From the NCBI RefSeq assembly GCF_035967765.1, contig NZ_JAYWIT010000009.1: a DNA stretch of 64,000 nt; one strand, written 5' to 3'. This document shows, piece after piece, positions 1 through 7,255 of the stretch (its first letter is position 1; each line of letters opens with the position of its first letter). This stretch comes from Conexibacter stalactiti (GTDB taxonomy: Bacteria; Actinomycetota; Thermoleophilia; Solirubrobacterales; Solirubrobacteraceae). Made by a program: the position numbers and the translations under genes. Under the pieces are notes generated by a model. It saw only the letters and a program-made list of their open reading frames with translations, was not told the origin of the DNA and made no database searches.

Positions 1-1062
1 CGCTCTCCGCGCTCTCGCGGCGGCGCGCGCCGCGGCTGCGCGCTCGGCGGCGCCGGGCGCGCAGGCGCCGCGCTCCAGCTCGCGCAGCCGCCGCTCATCC
101 CCGACGGTGCCGTCGTACGGCCACCAGGGCGTGGCGAGCGGGCCGACGCCGGGCGGGTAGTCGCGCAGCCACAGCTCGCCGCCGAGCGTCGAGTAGTCGA
201 TCCGCAACGTCGGCGCGCGCGGGTCGTCGGAGCGGCGGGTCCAGCGGCCGCTCCCGCCGACCCAGCCGCCGTAGAGGATCGCGCCGTTGCCGCCGACCGA
301 CCCGCCGATCCCGAGCGCGTCCGCGAACGAGCGGACCACGCGCCAGCCGTCGCCCTCGGTCGCGTAGGTCAGCTCGACGTCGAAGCAGCGGTCGTGCGGC
401 AGCGCGACGACGGTTCGCCCGACGCCCGTGTCGAGCTTCAGCGGCACGATCGCGCCCGGCGCGACGCGCAGCTCGCGCAGGTCGACGAAGAGGTCGCCGA
501 GACCGGTGCGGTAGCCGTCGGACGGGATCGCGGCGGCGCGCTCCGGGCGCTCGCTGCGCAGGCCCGCGTGCGGCATCAGCTCGGCACCGCTGGCGGCGAC
601 GGCGATCGCCGGCAGCGCCGCGGCGATCAGCGGCGGCAGCACCCACGCCGGCTTCGCGGCCGGCAGCAGCACCAGCGCGCCCGCGAGGAAGGCGCCGATC
701 CCGACGGCCACCGCCCAGCCGAAGCCGAACAGCGTCGCGACCGCCGCCACGAGCGCGATCGTCGTGAGGCCGGCCGCCGCTGCCGCCAGCAGCGCGACCG
801 AGGCGAGCGCGCGCAGCAGCGACGGGCTGTCCTCCTCGGCGTCGGTCGGCAGCACCAGCCAGCAGGCGGCGTAGGCGAGCAGCCCGAGCCCGCCGAACAG
901 CGTCGCGACGGCGAACAGCGCGCGCAGCTGGCCGACCGGCGTCGACCAGCGGTTCGCCATCCCGCGGCAGACGCCGCCGAGCCAGCGGCCGTCGCGCGCC
1001 CGCCGCAGCGGCTGCGGCAGCGGCGCGCCGGGGTGGGACGGACCTGCGGACACCTGCTCCAT
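1..1062 (-). CDS. PspC-domain membrane protein, C-terminal end beyond window
   Basis: Reading frame open from ATG at 1062 to the window edge, so the C-terminus is missing (354 codons seen). Near residue 25 comes GRWLGGVCRGMANRW followed by a hydrophobic stretch ending in CWLVLPTD, the typical PspC signature. Alanine/leucine-rich segments follow to about residue 140 and suggest three to four membrane helices. The rest is a soluble, glycine-rich C-terminal part resembling the adhesin-like domains found after PspC in actinobacteria. PspC proteins act in envelope-stress sensing, and some are sensor-like partners of two-component systems; none of those partners is visible here. The frame is unambiguous but the exact role is unknown. 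It is the last gene of a minus-strand run after the carboxypeptidase. Confidence 0.8.
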   Translation of the reverse strand, partial: MEQVSAGPSHPGAPLPQPLRRARDGRWLGGVCRGMANRWSTPVGQLRALFAVATLFGGLGLLAYAACWLVLPTDAEEDSPSLLRALASVALLAAAAAGLTTIALVAAVATLFGFGWAVAVGIGAFLAGALVLLPAAKPAWVLPPLIAAALPAIAVAASGAELMPHAGLRSERPERAAAIPSDGYRTGLGDLFVDLRELRVAPGAIVPLKLDTGVGRTVVALPHDRCFDVELTYATEGDGWRVVRSFADALGIGGSVGGNGAILYGGWVGGSGRWTRRSDDPRAPTLRIDYSTLGGELWLRDYPPGVGPLATPWWPYDGTVGDERRLRELERGACAPGAAERAAAARAAARARRA

Positions 1063-1125
1063 TGTGGCGGGCGGCCGGGGATCGGGGCAATCCGGGATCG
1101 CACCTGCCCCGCCTACGGGATCTCC

Positions 1126-1144
1126 CGGAGCCGCGCCGGCTCCG
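1126..1144 (-). terminator. Hairpin after the carboxypeptidase gene
   Basis: Perfect inverted repeat CGGAGCC / GGCTCCG with a 5-base loop, in the 101-bp gap between the end of the carboxypeptidase gene and the start of the PspC gene. There is no T-run, so its role as a terminator is inferred from position only. Confidence 0.4.
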
Positions 1145-1163
1145 CCGCCCGGCGCGCCGCCGC

Positions 1164-2018
1164 TCATCGCAGCCGCCGCAGCCCGTAGCGCAGCAGCCGC
1201 GCGGTCGCCTCGTCGCGATCCCGCTCGCTGCGCGCCCCGAGCACGACCGCGACGACCGCGCGCCCGCGCCGCGTCGCCGAGCCGACCAGCACGTAGCCGG
1301 CCGCGCGCGTGTGCCCGGTCTTGACGCCGTCGACACCGAGCGCGCCGCCGAGCAGGTCGTTGGTGCTGTGGAGCGTCCGCTTCCAGGCGCCGCTGCGCAG
1401 CACGACGGTGCGCGCCGCGACCGTCGCGCGGAAGAAGCGATGGCGGCGCAGCGCGCGCGTGACGGCGACGAGGTCGGCGGCGCTGGAGCGGCTGGCGGGA
1501 TCGAGCCCGCTCGCGTCGGCGTAGCGCGTGTCGCGCATCCCGAGCTGGGCCGCCCGCTCGTTCATCAGCGCGACGAAGGCCGGCTCGGAGCCGGCGGCGG
1601 CGACCGCGAGCGCATGCGCCGCGTCGTTGCCGCTGGCCACCAGCAGGCCGATCAGCAGGTCGCCCACGGTCATCCGTTCTCCGGACTGCAGGCCGATCGT
1701 CGACTCGTCGCCGGCGGCAGCGTACGCAGGTGCGGCGACGACGTCGTCGAGCGGCAGACGCTCGAGCGCGACGAGCGCGGTCATCAGCTTCGTCGTGCTC
1801 GCGACGGCGAGCGAGCGGCGGTCGTGGTCGGCGTAGAGGACGGTGCCGTCGGCGGCGTCCGCGACGATCGCGGCGGCGTGCGGCGGCAGGCCGCGCGGCG
1901 TCGGGCCGCCGCTGGCGAGACGGGGGTCGGCGGCGGTCGCCGAGAGAACGGCGTTGAGCGCGACGGCGGCGAGCGCGAACGTCGCGACCACCACCGCCAC
2001 GAGGCGGTGCTTGGGCAT
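1164..2018 (-). CDS. D-alanyl-D-alanine carboxypeptidase (serine type, S11)
   Basis: 284 residues. Removes the terminal D-Ala from peptidoglycan stem peptides outside the membrane. The three penicillin-binding motifs are visible: S74-T-T-K77 (SxxK), S129-G-N131, and K233-T-G235. Residues 1-30 form a signal peptide with a long hydrophobic core (LVAVVVATFALAAVALNAV). I chose the ATG at 2018 because upstream residues in the same frame are arginine-rich and would block the signal peptide. The protein is short for the family and lacks the C-terminal membrane-anchoring domain of DacA/DacC, so it is probably secreted or held by an uncleaved signal. It lies downstream of the LigD gene on the same strand with a hairpin between them, so it may be separately transcribed. 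Confidence 0.9.
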   Translation of the reverse strand: MPKHRLVAVVVATFALAAVALNAVLSATAADPRLASGGPTPRGLPPHAAAIVADAADGTVLYADHDRRSLAVASTTKLMTALVALERLPLDDVVAAPAYAAAGDESTIGLQSGERMTVGDLLIGLLVASGNDAAHALAVAAAGSEPAFVALMNERAAQLGMRDTRYADASGLDPASRSSAADLVAVTRALRRHRFFRATVAARTVVLRSGAWKRTLHSTNDLLGGALGVDGVKTGHTRAAGYVLVGSATRRGRAVVAVVLGARSERDRDEATARLLRYGLRRLR

Positions 2019-2072
2019 GACGACGATGGTGCGCCGCCGGCGGCCGCGCCACCAGACGGGATCATCCGCAGA

Positions 2073-2096
2073 GGCCTCCGGGATCTCCCGGAGGCC
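2073..2096 (-). terminator. Strong hairpin between ligD-type gene and carboxypeptidase gene
   Basis: Perfect 11-bp inverted repeat GGCCTCCGGGA / TCCCGGAGGCC around a 2-base centre, 12 bases after the LigD stop codon. The core CGGGATCTCCCG also occurs at 1116-1127 beside the next hairpin. A T-run is lacking, so it may equally be an operator for the carboxypeptidase gene. Confidence 0.5.
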
Positions 2097-2107
2097 GCGC
2101 GACCGCC

Positions 2108-3118
2108 CTACGCGTCGTCTCTGCGCGCGCGGCTCGGCTGGACGCGCTTGGGCTCGCCCGCCTGCTTGGCGAAGTTGGGCGGCCACGGCGCGTCGCCGAG
2201 GCCCTCCTCCTCATCGCGGCGCGACAGCTCCAGCAGCTGCTCGAGCGAGCCGACGTTGGCATCGATCTCGGCGTGCGGGTCGCCGTCGCGCGCGAGCAGC
2301 GCCGGCACCGTCGCGAGCGTGAAGTCGGCCGGCTCGACGGCGGCGACCTGGTCCCACGTCAGCGGCATCGAGACGCGCGCGTCGGCCGTCGGGCGGACCG
2401 ACCAGGCGGAGGCGACGGTGCGGTCGCGCGCGTTCTGGTTGTAGTCGACGAAGACGCCGTGGCGCTCCTCCTTCCACCACTTGCTGGTGGCGAGGTCGGG
2501 CACCCGCCGCTCGACCTCGCGCGCGAGCGCGAGCGCGGCACGGCGGACGCCGGTGAAGTCGTGCTCCGCTCTGACGCGGACGTTGATGTGGATCCCGCGC
2601 GAGCCGGAGGTCTTCGGGAAGCCGACGAGGCCGTGGTCGCGCAGCACGTCGCCGCAGACGAGCGCGACTCTGCGGACGTCGTCCCAGCTCGCCTCGGGCG
2701 TCGGGTCGAGGTCGACGCGCAGCTCGTCCGGGTGGTCGAGGTCGGCGCGCCGCACCGGCCACGGGTTGAAGTCGATCACGCCGAGGTTGTTGGCCCAGGT
2801 CAGGTGCGCGGCGTCGACCGGCGTCAGCTCGCGCGCCTCGCGCCCGCTGGGGAATCTGACGGTCGCCGTCTGCAGCCACGGCGGCGCTCTGTCGGGGACG
2901 CGCTTCTGGAAGAACGGCTCGCCGCCGACGCCGTCGACGAACCGCTTCAGCACGGTCGGCCGCTCGCGCAGGTGGATCAGCGCCGCGTCGGCGACGGCGA
3001 GGTAGTACTCGATCAGGTCGAGCTTCGTGTGACCGGCGTCGGGGAAGTAGAGCTTGCTCGGGCTGGAGACTCTCAGCTCCATCCCGGCCGCGTCGACCGT
3101 CGTGTACTCGCGCGCCAT
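2108..3118 (-). CDS. ligD: LigD-type polymerase/primase domain protein (NHEJ)
   Basis: 336 residues, a stand-alone polymerase domain of the archaeo-eukaryotic primase fold as in the Pol module of LigD. This domain fills gaps with ribo- or deoxynucleotides at double-strand breaks during Ku-dependent end joining. The metal-binding Asp pair is in RVDLDP (D136, D138), the third Asp in FVDYNQN (D225), and the nucleotide-binding motif is SGSRGIH (171-177). The spacing matches the D137/D139/D227 triad that I recall for mycobacterial LigD. The start at 3118 is supported by a TAGGCT box 8 bases upstream (leaderless type); further upstream the frame loses coding character. No Ku, ligase or nuclease gene is in the window, so partners must be elsewhere or this is a free-standing Pol. 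Confidence 0.9.
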   Translation of the reverse strand: MAREYTTVDAAGMELRVSSPSKLYFPDAGHTKLDLIEYYLAVADAALIHLRERPTVLKRFVDGVGGEPFFQKRVPDRAPPWLQTATVRFPSGREARELTPVDAAHLTWANNLGVIDFNPWPVRRADLDHPDELRVDLDPTPEASWDDVRRVALVCGDVLRDHGLVGFPKTSGSRGIHINVRVRAEHDFTGVRRAALALAREVERRVPDLATSKWWKEERHGVFVDYNQNARDRTVASAWSVRPTADARVSMPLTWDQVAAVEPADFTLATVPALLARDGDPHAEIDANVGSLEQLLELSRRDEEEGLGDAPWPPNFAKQAGEPKRVQPSRARRDDA

Positions 3119-3126
3119 CGCTGCGG

Positions 3127-3132
3127 AGCCTA
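3127..3132 (-). promoter_or_regulatory. -10-like box TAGGCT, leaderless placement
   Basis: TAGGCT read on the minus strand ends 8 bases before the ATG of the LigD-type gene. The same geometry recurs at seven other genes in this window. Confidence 0.5.
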
Positions 3133-3318
3133 CCCGGCCGCATCGGCGCGAGCACGCGCTGCACGCCCGCGCCCAGCGAACGGCCGCGCGCCAATCTACC
3201 TGAAGAAGGTGGGTTAACCCTCCTGATTGCTCGCGCGGCCGCTGACCATTTTCAAGTTGTTTGACGTAGAGCCGATACGACCCATGACTCATCCACTTGA
3301 CACTCGGGAGGTGTCTGA

Positions 3319-3867
3319 ATGAAGTTCCCCTCGTCGCGCCGCGTGCGGGCGTTGCTGGCAATCGGTCCGCTGGTCGGGCTCTCGTGGCTCGGCGCCTACG
3401 CCGCCTTCACGGACTCCGTCGACGTGACGACGAGCTTCTCGACCGGCACCGTGCAGATCAGAGCCAACGACCAGACCGGGACGGTCGCCTTCACCTCGCT
3501 GACGACGACCGGGATGATCCCCGGCACGGTCAGATTCGCGCCGCTGAGAATCACCAACTCCGGCACCTCCGACTTCAACTACGCGATGAGAACGGCGGTG
3601 ACGGGCAGCGCGCCGCTGGCCGGCGCGCTCGTCGTCGGCATCAAGGTCGTGCCGAGCGCGACCTGCACCGCGACGGAGTACAACGCGTCGAGAACAGTCG
3701 TCTACGCCGAGGCCGCGGGGCTCGGCAGCGCGACGATCGCGGCCCGCCCGCTGGCCGCGGCCGCGAGCGAGTTCCTCTGCTACCGCGTCGAGCTGCCGAG
3801 CGCCGCCGACAACGCGCTCCAGGGCCTGACGTCGAATGCCACCTTTACCTTCACGGCCACGACCTGA
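3319..3867 (+). CDS. TasA/camelysin-like secreted protein, SipW-type signal
   Basis: 182 residues. The N-terminus has the layout of SipW-dependent signal peptides: basic start, hydrophobic core LLAIGPLVGLSWLGAY, then AAFTDSVDV and FSTGTVQI. The AxFTDS...FsTGT pattern is the hallmark of camelysin/TasA-class substrates, which form extracellular fibres or matrix proteins in Bacillus. The rest looks like a single beta-sandwich domain with Cys residues near 110 and 155. A good ribosome site (GGGAGG, 7 bases before ATG) fixes the start. It overlaps the next gene, a signal peptidase, by 32 bases, so the two are co-transcribed and probably enzyme and substrate. Arginine here is mostly AGA. The function in the matrix is inferred from family and context. 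Confidence 0.8.
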   Translation: MKFPSSRRVRALLAIGPLVGLSWLGAYAAFTDSVDVTTSFSTGTVQIRANDQTGTVAFTSLTTTGMIPGTVRFAPLRITNSGTSDFNYAMRTAVTGSAPLAGALVVGIKVVPSATCTATEYNASRTVVYAEAAGLGSATIAARPLAAAASEFLCYRVELPSAADNALQGLTSNATFTFTATT

Positions 3868-4378
3868 GCGCCGCCTGCTGCGGCTGCTCAGCTGGGCCGT
3901 CGCGCTGTTCGGGGCGGCCTGTCTGGCGCTGACCGCCTTCGCGATCGCGACCGGCGCGCAGCCGCTCGTGATCAAGACCGGCTCGATGCGGCCGCAGCTC
4001 CCCGTCGGGACGGTCGCGGTCGTGCGGCTCGTGCCGGCCGACACGGTCAGAGTCGGTGAGGTGGTCGCGGTCCGCCGCAGCGACGGCAAGCGGATCATGC
4101 ACCGCGTGCAGTCGCTGAGAGCGGCCGGCGGCGGCGCGGTCACGCTGGTCGTCAAGGGCGACCGCAACAGAGCGGCCGACCCGCCGCTGACGGTGACGAA
4201 GGTCGAGCGGCCGATCGTCGTCGTGCCGTGGCTGGGGCAGCCGATCGAGTGGATCGACAGCCCGTGGGTCGAATACTGGCTCGGGGTGCTGACGAGCGCG
4301 GTCGCGCTCGCATGGCTGGTCGATCGCCGCCGCAGAGGAGGCAGGCGGACCGGCTCGCCGGCACGGGAGGCGCCCTGA
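3836..4378 (+). CDS. sipW: Signal peptidase I, SipW/ER type
   Basis: 180 residues. Cleaves signal peptides at the outer face of the membrane. Catalytic Ser lies in KTGSMRPQLPVG (about residue 50). The general base is the His of RIMHRV rather than the Lys of standard bacterial LepB, which marks the archaeal/ER-type (SipW) subgroup. A second motif, VVKGDRN, follows as expected. There is an N-terminal membrane helix (residues 17-40) and a C-terminal helix near 145-162 followed by a basic tail. The gene starts inside the 3' end of the TasA-like gene and is followed by another exported-protein gene, so this is a dedicated peptidase operon. Which neighbour it processes is inference from the signal-peptide type. 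Confidence 0.88.
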   Translation: MPPLPSRPRPERRLLRLLSWAVALFGAACLALTAFAIATGAQPLVIKTGSMRPQLPVGTVAVVRLVPADTVRVGEVVAVRRSDGKRIMHRVQSLRAAGGGAVTLVVKGDRNRAADPPLTVTKVERPIVVVPWLGQPIEWIDSPWVEYWLGVLTSAVALAWLVDRRRRGGRRTGSPAREAP

Positions 4379-4767
4379 GCGGGCGCCTGACAGCCGCCGC
4401 GCTGGTCGCCGCCCTGTGGGCGGCGGCGCCGGCCTCGGCCGCGTTCCTCGCCGCGGTCGCCGCCTCGGCGAGCCTCTCGTCGTACACCGTGCCGACGCCG
4501 CCGAACGTCAGATGCAACGGCCTCGGGCTGCTGAGAGGCTCGATCGACTGGAACCCGGTCACGCCGCCCAGCGGCGCGACCGTCTCCTACGACGTGACCC
4601 AGCCCGACGGCAGAGTCGTCAACTCGACCGCGACCAGATACACGCTGCCGGCCGTCTCCCTGATAGGCACCTACAGAGTGCAGACGAGACTGTCGGCCGG
4701 CGGCTGGAGATCGGCTCCCGCCGCGGTCGTCGTCACGAACGTCGCCGGCGTCTACATATGCGGCTGA
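4312..4767 (+). CDS. Exported protein of the SipW operon, function unknown
   Basis: About 151 residues from the ATG at 4312. The first 19 residues are basic and precede a hydrophobic stretch (LTAAALVAALWAAAPASAA), then a short beta-rich domain resembling a fibronectin III-like fold (SYTVPTPP ... GSIDWNPV ... YDVTQPDG ... YRVQTRL) and a C-terminal Cys. The start is uncertain: translation could instead begin at the CTG overlapping the sipW stop at 4375. Overlap with the peptidase gene makes co-transcription near certain. It is probably a second secreted product of the operon, perhaps a minor fibre component. No family recognised. Confidence 0.6.
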   Translation: MAGRSPPQRRQADRLAGTGGALSGRLTAAALVAALWAAAPASAAFLAAVAASASLSSYTVPTPPNVRCNGLGLLRGSIDWNPVTPPSGATVSYDVTQPDGRVVNSTATRYTLPAVSLIGTYRVQTRLSAGGWRSAPAAVVVTNVAGVYICG

Positions 4768-4774
4768 GTCCTCG

Positions 4775-4780
4775 TAGGAT
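4775..4780 (+). promoter_or_regulatory. -10-like box TAGGAT, leaderless placement
   Basis: TAGGAT ends 9 bases before the ATG at 4790; no Shine-Dalgarno sequence lies between them. Confidence 0.5.
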
Positions 4781-4789
4781 CCGGCGCCG

Positions 4790-5632
4790 ATGTCCGGTCC
4801 GATCCTCGTCGCCCCCGCCCCCTTCCGCTCCGCCGGCCTGCGCGCGACGCAGGTCGCGGCCGCGCTCGGCCGCGGCCTGGAGGCCGGCGGCTGGCAGGTC
4901 GACCTCTGCCCGCTCGCCGACGGCGGCGCCGGCACGCTCGAGGTGCTGCTGCCCGCGCTCGGCGGCGAGACCGCCGCCGTCGAGGTCGGCGGCCGGCCGG
5001 TCGGGATCGGCCTGATCGAGGACGGCGGCACCGCGATCGTCGAGCTGGGCGGCGTGCTCGGCGGCGGTGACCCCGACGCCGTGCCGGCGTCGAGCGCCGC
5101 GGCCGGCGAGCTGCTGCTGGCGGCCGCGCAGACCGGCGCCGAGGTGCTGCTCGTCGGCGCCGGCGACCTCCGCTGCGGCGACGGCGGCGACGGCGCCGTC
5201 GAGGCGATCGCCTCCGGCGGCGGGATCGCGCCGCGGCTCGTCGTGCTGTGCGACGTGCGCACGCCGGCCGACGGCGTCGCCTGGGGCGCCAGCGGCGACG
5301 GGCTCGCGGGCGCGCTCGCGCAGGCCTGCGACGCGCGGCTGGAGTCGGGCGCGTCGTTCGTGCTCGACGTGCTCGACGGCGACGCGCGCATGAAGGCGGC
5401 GCGCGCGGTCGTCGTCGGCGAGGGGCTGCTCGATCTGCACACGCTCGCCGGCAAGGCGCCCGGCGAGCTGGCGACGCGCGCGCGGCAGAGCGGCGTGCCC
5501 TGCTTCGCCGTCGTCGGCGGTCGCACGCTCGACCCCTTCGGCGGCCGGATCCTCGACCTCCAGGCCGTGCTGGAGGCCGACACGCTCGACGCGCTCGAAG
5601 CGGCCGGCCGCACGCTGGCCGAGCTGGTCTGA
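4790..5632 (+). CDS. Glycerate kinase family protein (short)
   Basis: 280 residues; family members usually have about 370-380. Glycerate kinases phosphorylate D-glycerate to 2- or 3-phosphoglycerate. Recognisable are PLADGGAGTLEVL near residue 45 (family signature, D/G-rich), the segment ASSAAAGELLLAA, and the C-terminal GEGLLDLHTLAGKAPGE, which corresponds to the TGEGxxDxQT...GKxP motif. The shortening seems to come from the middle region, roughly between the N-terminal signature and residue 180. It might therefore have altered activity or substrate. It stands alone, followed by a small unknown protein. Confidence 0.75.
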   Translation: MSGPILVAPAPFRSAGLRATQVAAALGRGLEAGGWQVDLCPLADGGAGTLEVLLPALGGETAAVEVGGRPVGIGLIEDGGTAIVELGGVLGGGDPDAVPASSAAAGELLLAAAQTGAEVLLVGAGDLRCGDGGDGAVEAIASGGGIAPRLVVLCDVRTPADGVAWGASGDGLAGALAQACDARLESGASFVLDVLDGDARMKAARAVVVGEGLLDLHTLAGKAPGELATRARQSGVPCFAVVGGRTLDPFGGRILDLQAVLEADTLDALEAAGRTLAELV

Positions 5633-5638
5633 GCTGGG

Positions 5639-5644
5639 TACGCT
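5639..5644 (+). promoter_or_regulatory. -10-like box TACGCT, leaderless placement
   Basis: TACGCT ends 6 bases before the ATG at 5651, just after the stop codon of the glycerate kinase-like gene. Confidence 0.5.
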
Positions 5645-5650
5645 GGCGCG

Positions 5651-6019
5651 ATGGGGCTCTTCAGTCGCAAGCCGAACCCGGACAAGGAACTGGCCTCCGC
5701 GCTCGCGCAGCGCGGCGTCGGAGGCCGCGCGATCGTCGTCGCGATGCGCGAGACCGGCAACGTGCGTGATCAGGTCGCCAGAGAGATCGAGTTCACGCTC
5801 GACCTGGCGCTGCCCGACGGCGCCACCGTCCGCACCGTCCACCGCCAGTACATGAACCGCTACACGCTGCACGGGCTGGCGCCGGGCGAGCCGGCCCGCG
5901 TGCTCTACGACCGCGACGATCCGCAGACGCTCATGGTCAGAGGCCACCCGCGCTTCCGAACCGACGTCGTCGGCGGCGAGATCGTGATCGTCGAGGTGCA
6001 GGACCTCGACGCCGGCTGA
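5651..6019 (+). CDS. Small conserved-looking cytoplasmic protein, unknown
   Basis: 122 residues, no signal peptide or membrane helix. It starts MGLFSRKPNPDKEL and has alternating beta-type segments (IEFTLDLALPDG, VRTVHRQYMN, EIVIVEVQDL), which suggest a small beta-barrel like those in proteins of unknown function that begin with MGLF. GC and codon use are like the neighbours. The gene has its own -10-like box. No function can be assigned. Confidence 0.65.
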   Translation: MGLFSRKPNPDKELASALAQRGVGGRAIVVAMRETGNVRDQVAREIEFTLDLALPDGATVRTVHRQYMNRYTLHGLAPGEPARVLYDRDDPQTLMVRGHPRFRTDVVGGEIVIVEVQDLDAG

Positions 6020-6023
6020 GCGC

Positions 6024-6029
6024 TACGCT
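6024..6029 (+). promoter_or_regulatory. -10-like box TACGCT, leaderless placement
   Basis: TACGCT ends 9 bases before the GTG start of gpsA at 6039. Confidence 0.5.
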
Positions 6030-6038
6030 CGCCGCTTC

Positions 6039-7166
6039 GTGCCACCGCTCCCGCGTCCTCAGATCCCGGTCCCGCCCGCGCTGCGCCGCGCGGTCGTCGT
6101 CGGGGCCGGCTCGTTCGGGACGGCGGTCGCCGTGCTGCTGGCGCGCGGCGGGCTGCGCACGACGCTGCAGACGCGCACCGCCGCGCAGGCCGAGCAGCTC
6201 AACGCCAGCCGCGAGAACGCCGCCTACCTGCCGGGGGTCGAGCTGCCGAAGGAGCTGCGGATCGAGCCGGCCGCCGCAGGGCTGGGGCGGGCCGAGTTCG
6301 TCTTCCTCGCCGTCCCCTCCGCGCAGCTGGAGGCGGTGATCGCCGGGCTCGAGCAGGCCGGCCTCAGCCGCCGCGCCTCGATCGTCTCGCTGACGAAGGG
6401 GCTCGTGCCGCCGGCCGGGACGGCGCCGACGGTGCTGCTGCGCGAGCGCTTCGGCGCCGAGCGCGTCGCCTGCGTCGGCGGCCCCGCGCACGCGCAGGAG
6501 ATGGTGCGCGAGGGCGCCGGCCTCGTCGCCGCCGCGACCGACGAGGCGCTCGCGAGACTGATCGCCTCGGTCTTCATCCGCGCCGGCGTCGTCTGCGAGC
6601 AGTCCGACGACCCCGTCGGCGTCGAGCTGGCCGGCGCCGCCAAGAACGCCGCCGCGCTCGCCGCCGGCGCGACCGAGGCGCAGGGCCTCAACGCCGCCGG
6701 CGCCGCCGCCGGCCACATCTTCGCCGAGGTCTGGCGTTACGCCGAGCGCCAGGGCGCGCGGCCGGAGTCGATGATCGGCCTCGCCGGCACCGGTGACCTC
6801 GTCGCGACCGCGCTCGCGCCGCAGAGCCGCAACCGCCGCGCCGGCGAGCTGCTCGCCGAGGGCGTGCCGGCACAGCAGATCCCGGAGCGGATCGGCCAGG
6901 CGGTCGAGGCACTGGAGTCGGTCCCGCTGCTGGCGCACGCGCTCGCGCGCGCGGGCGTCGAGGCGCCGGTGACGAGCGCGCTCGCACGGCTGATCGGCGG
7001 CGAGCTGCCGTTGAGCGAGTGGGTCGCGCTGGTGCGCGCGACGGTCCCACCGCCGGCGCGATGGCGGCCGGCGAGAGCGGTTCCGCGCGGCGCCTTCGGT
7101 CGTGCCGCGACGCGCGTCAGAGGCTGGTTCAGACGCGGCGAGGATCTGCGCGAAGCGCCGGAGTAG
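6039..7166 (+). CDS. gpsA: Glycerol-3-phosphate dehydrogenase (NAD(P)+)
   Basis: 375 residues. Makes sn-glycerol 3-phosphate from dihydroxyacetone phosphate for phospholipid synthesis, in the cytoplasm. The Rossmann motif VGAGSFGTAVA is at residues 21-31; then follow SLTKG (adenine/phosphate region), GGPAHAQE, the catalytic-Lys motif AGAAKNAAALAAG, and GTGDLVAT in the substrate-binding C-terminal domain. It is somewhat longer than E. coli GpsA because of a basic C-terminal tail of about 40 residues after the last helix. The GTG start follows a TACGCT box by 9 bases. In many genomes gpsA neighbours der or plsY; that context is absent here. Confidence 0.95.
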   Translation: MPPLPRPQIPVPPALRRAVVVGAGSFGTAVAVLLARGGLRTTLQTRTAAQAEQLNASRENAAYLPGVELPKELRIEPAAAGLGRAEFVFLAVPSAQLEAVIAGLEQAGLSRRASIVSLTKGLVPPAGTAPTVLLRERFGAERVACVGGPAHAQEMVREGAGLVAAATDEALARLIASVFIRAGVVCEQSDDPVGVELAGAAKNAAALAAGATEAQGLNAAGAAAGHIFAEVWRYAERQGARPESMIGLAGTGDLVATALAPQSRNRRAGELLAEGVPAQQIPERIGQAVEALESVPLLAHALARAGVEAPVTSALARLIGGELPLSEWVALVRATVPPPARWRPARAVPRGAFGRAATRVRGWFRRGEDLREAPE

Positions 7167-7243
7167 GACGCGGCGCGGCCCGCTCCGACCTTCGGCAGAG
7201 ACGACTACCCCATCCGGCAGATCCGGCGTCACGGCAGCCGCCG

Positions 7244-7249
7244 TACCGT
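7244..7249 (+). promoter_or_regulatory. -10-like box TACCGT, leaderless placement
   Basis: TACCGT ends 6 bases before the ATG at 7256. Confidence 0.45.
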
Positions 7250-7255
7250 CGAGTG

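Noticed and set aside
3211..3220. Palindrome GGGTTAACCC between the LigD and SipW operons
   Set aside because: Only ten bases and not placed at an evident promoter; could be chance.
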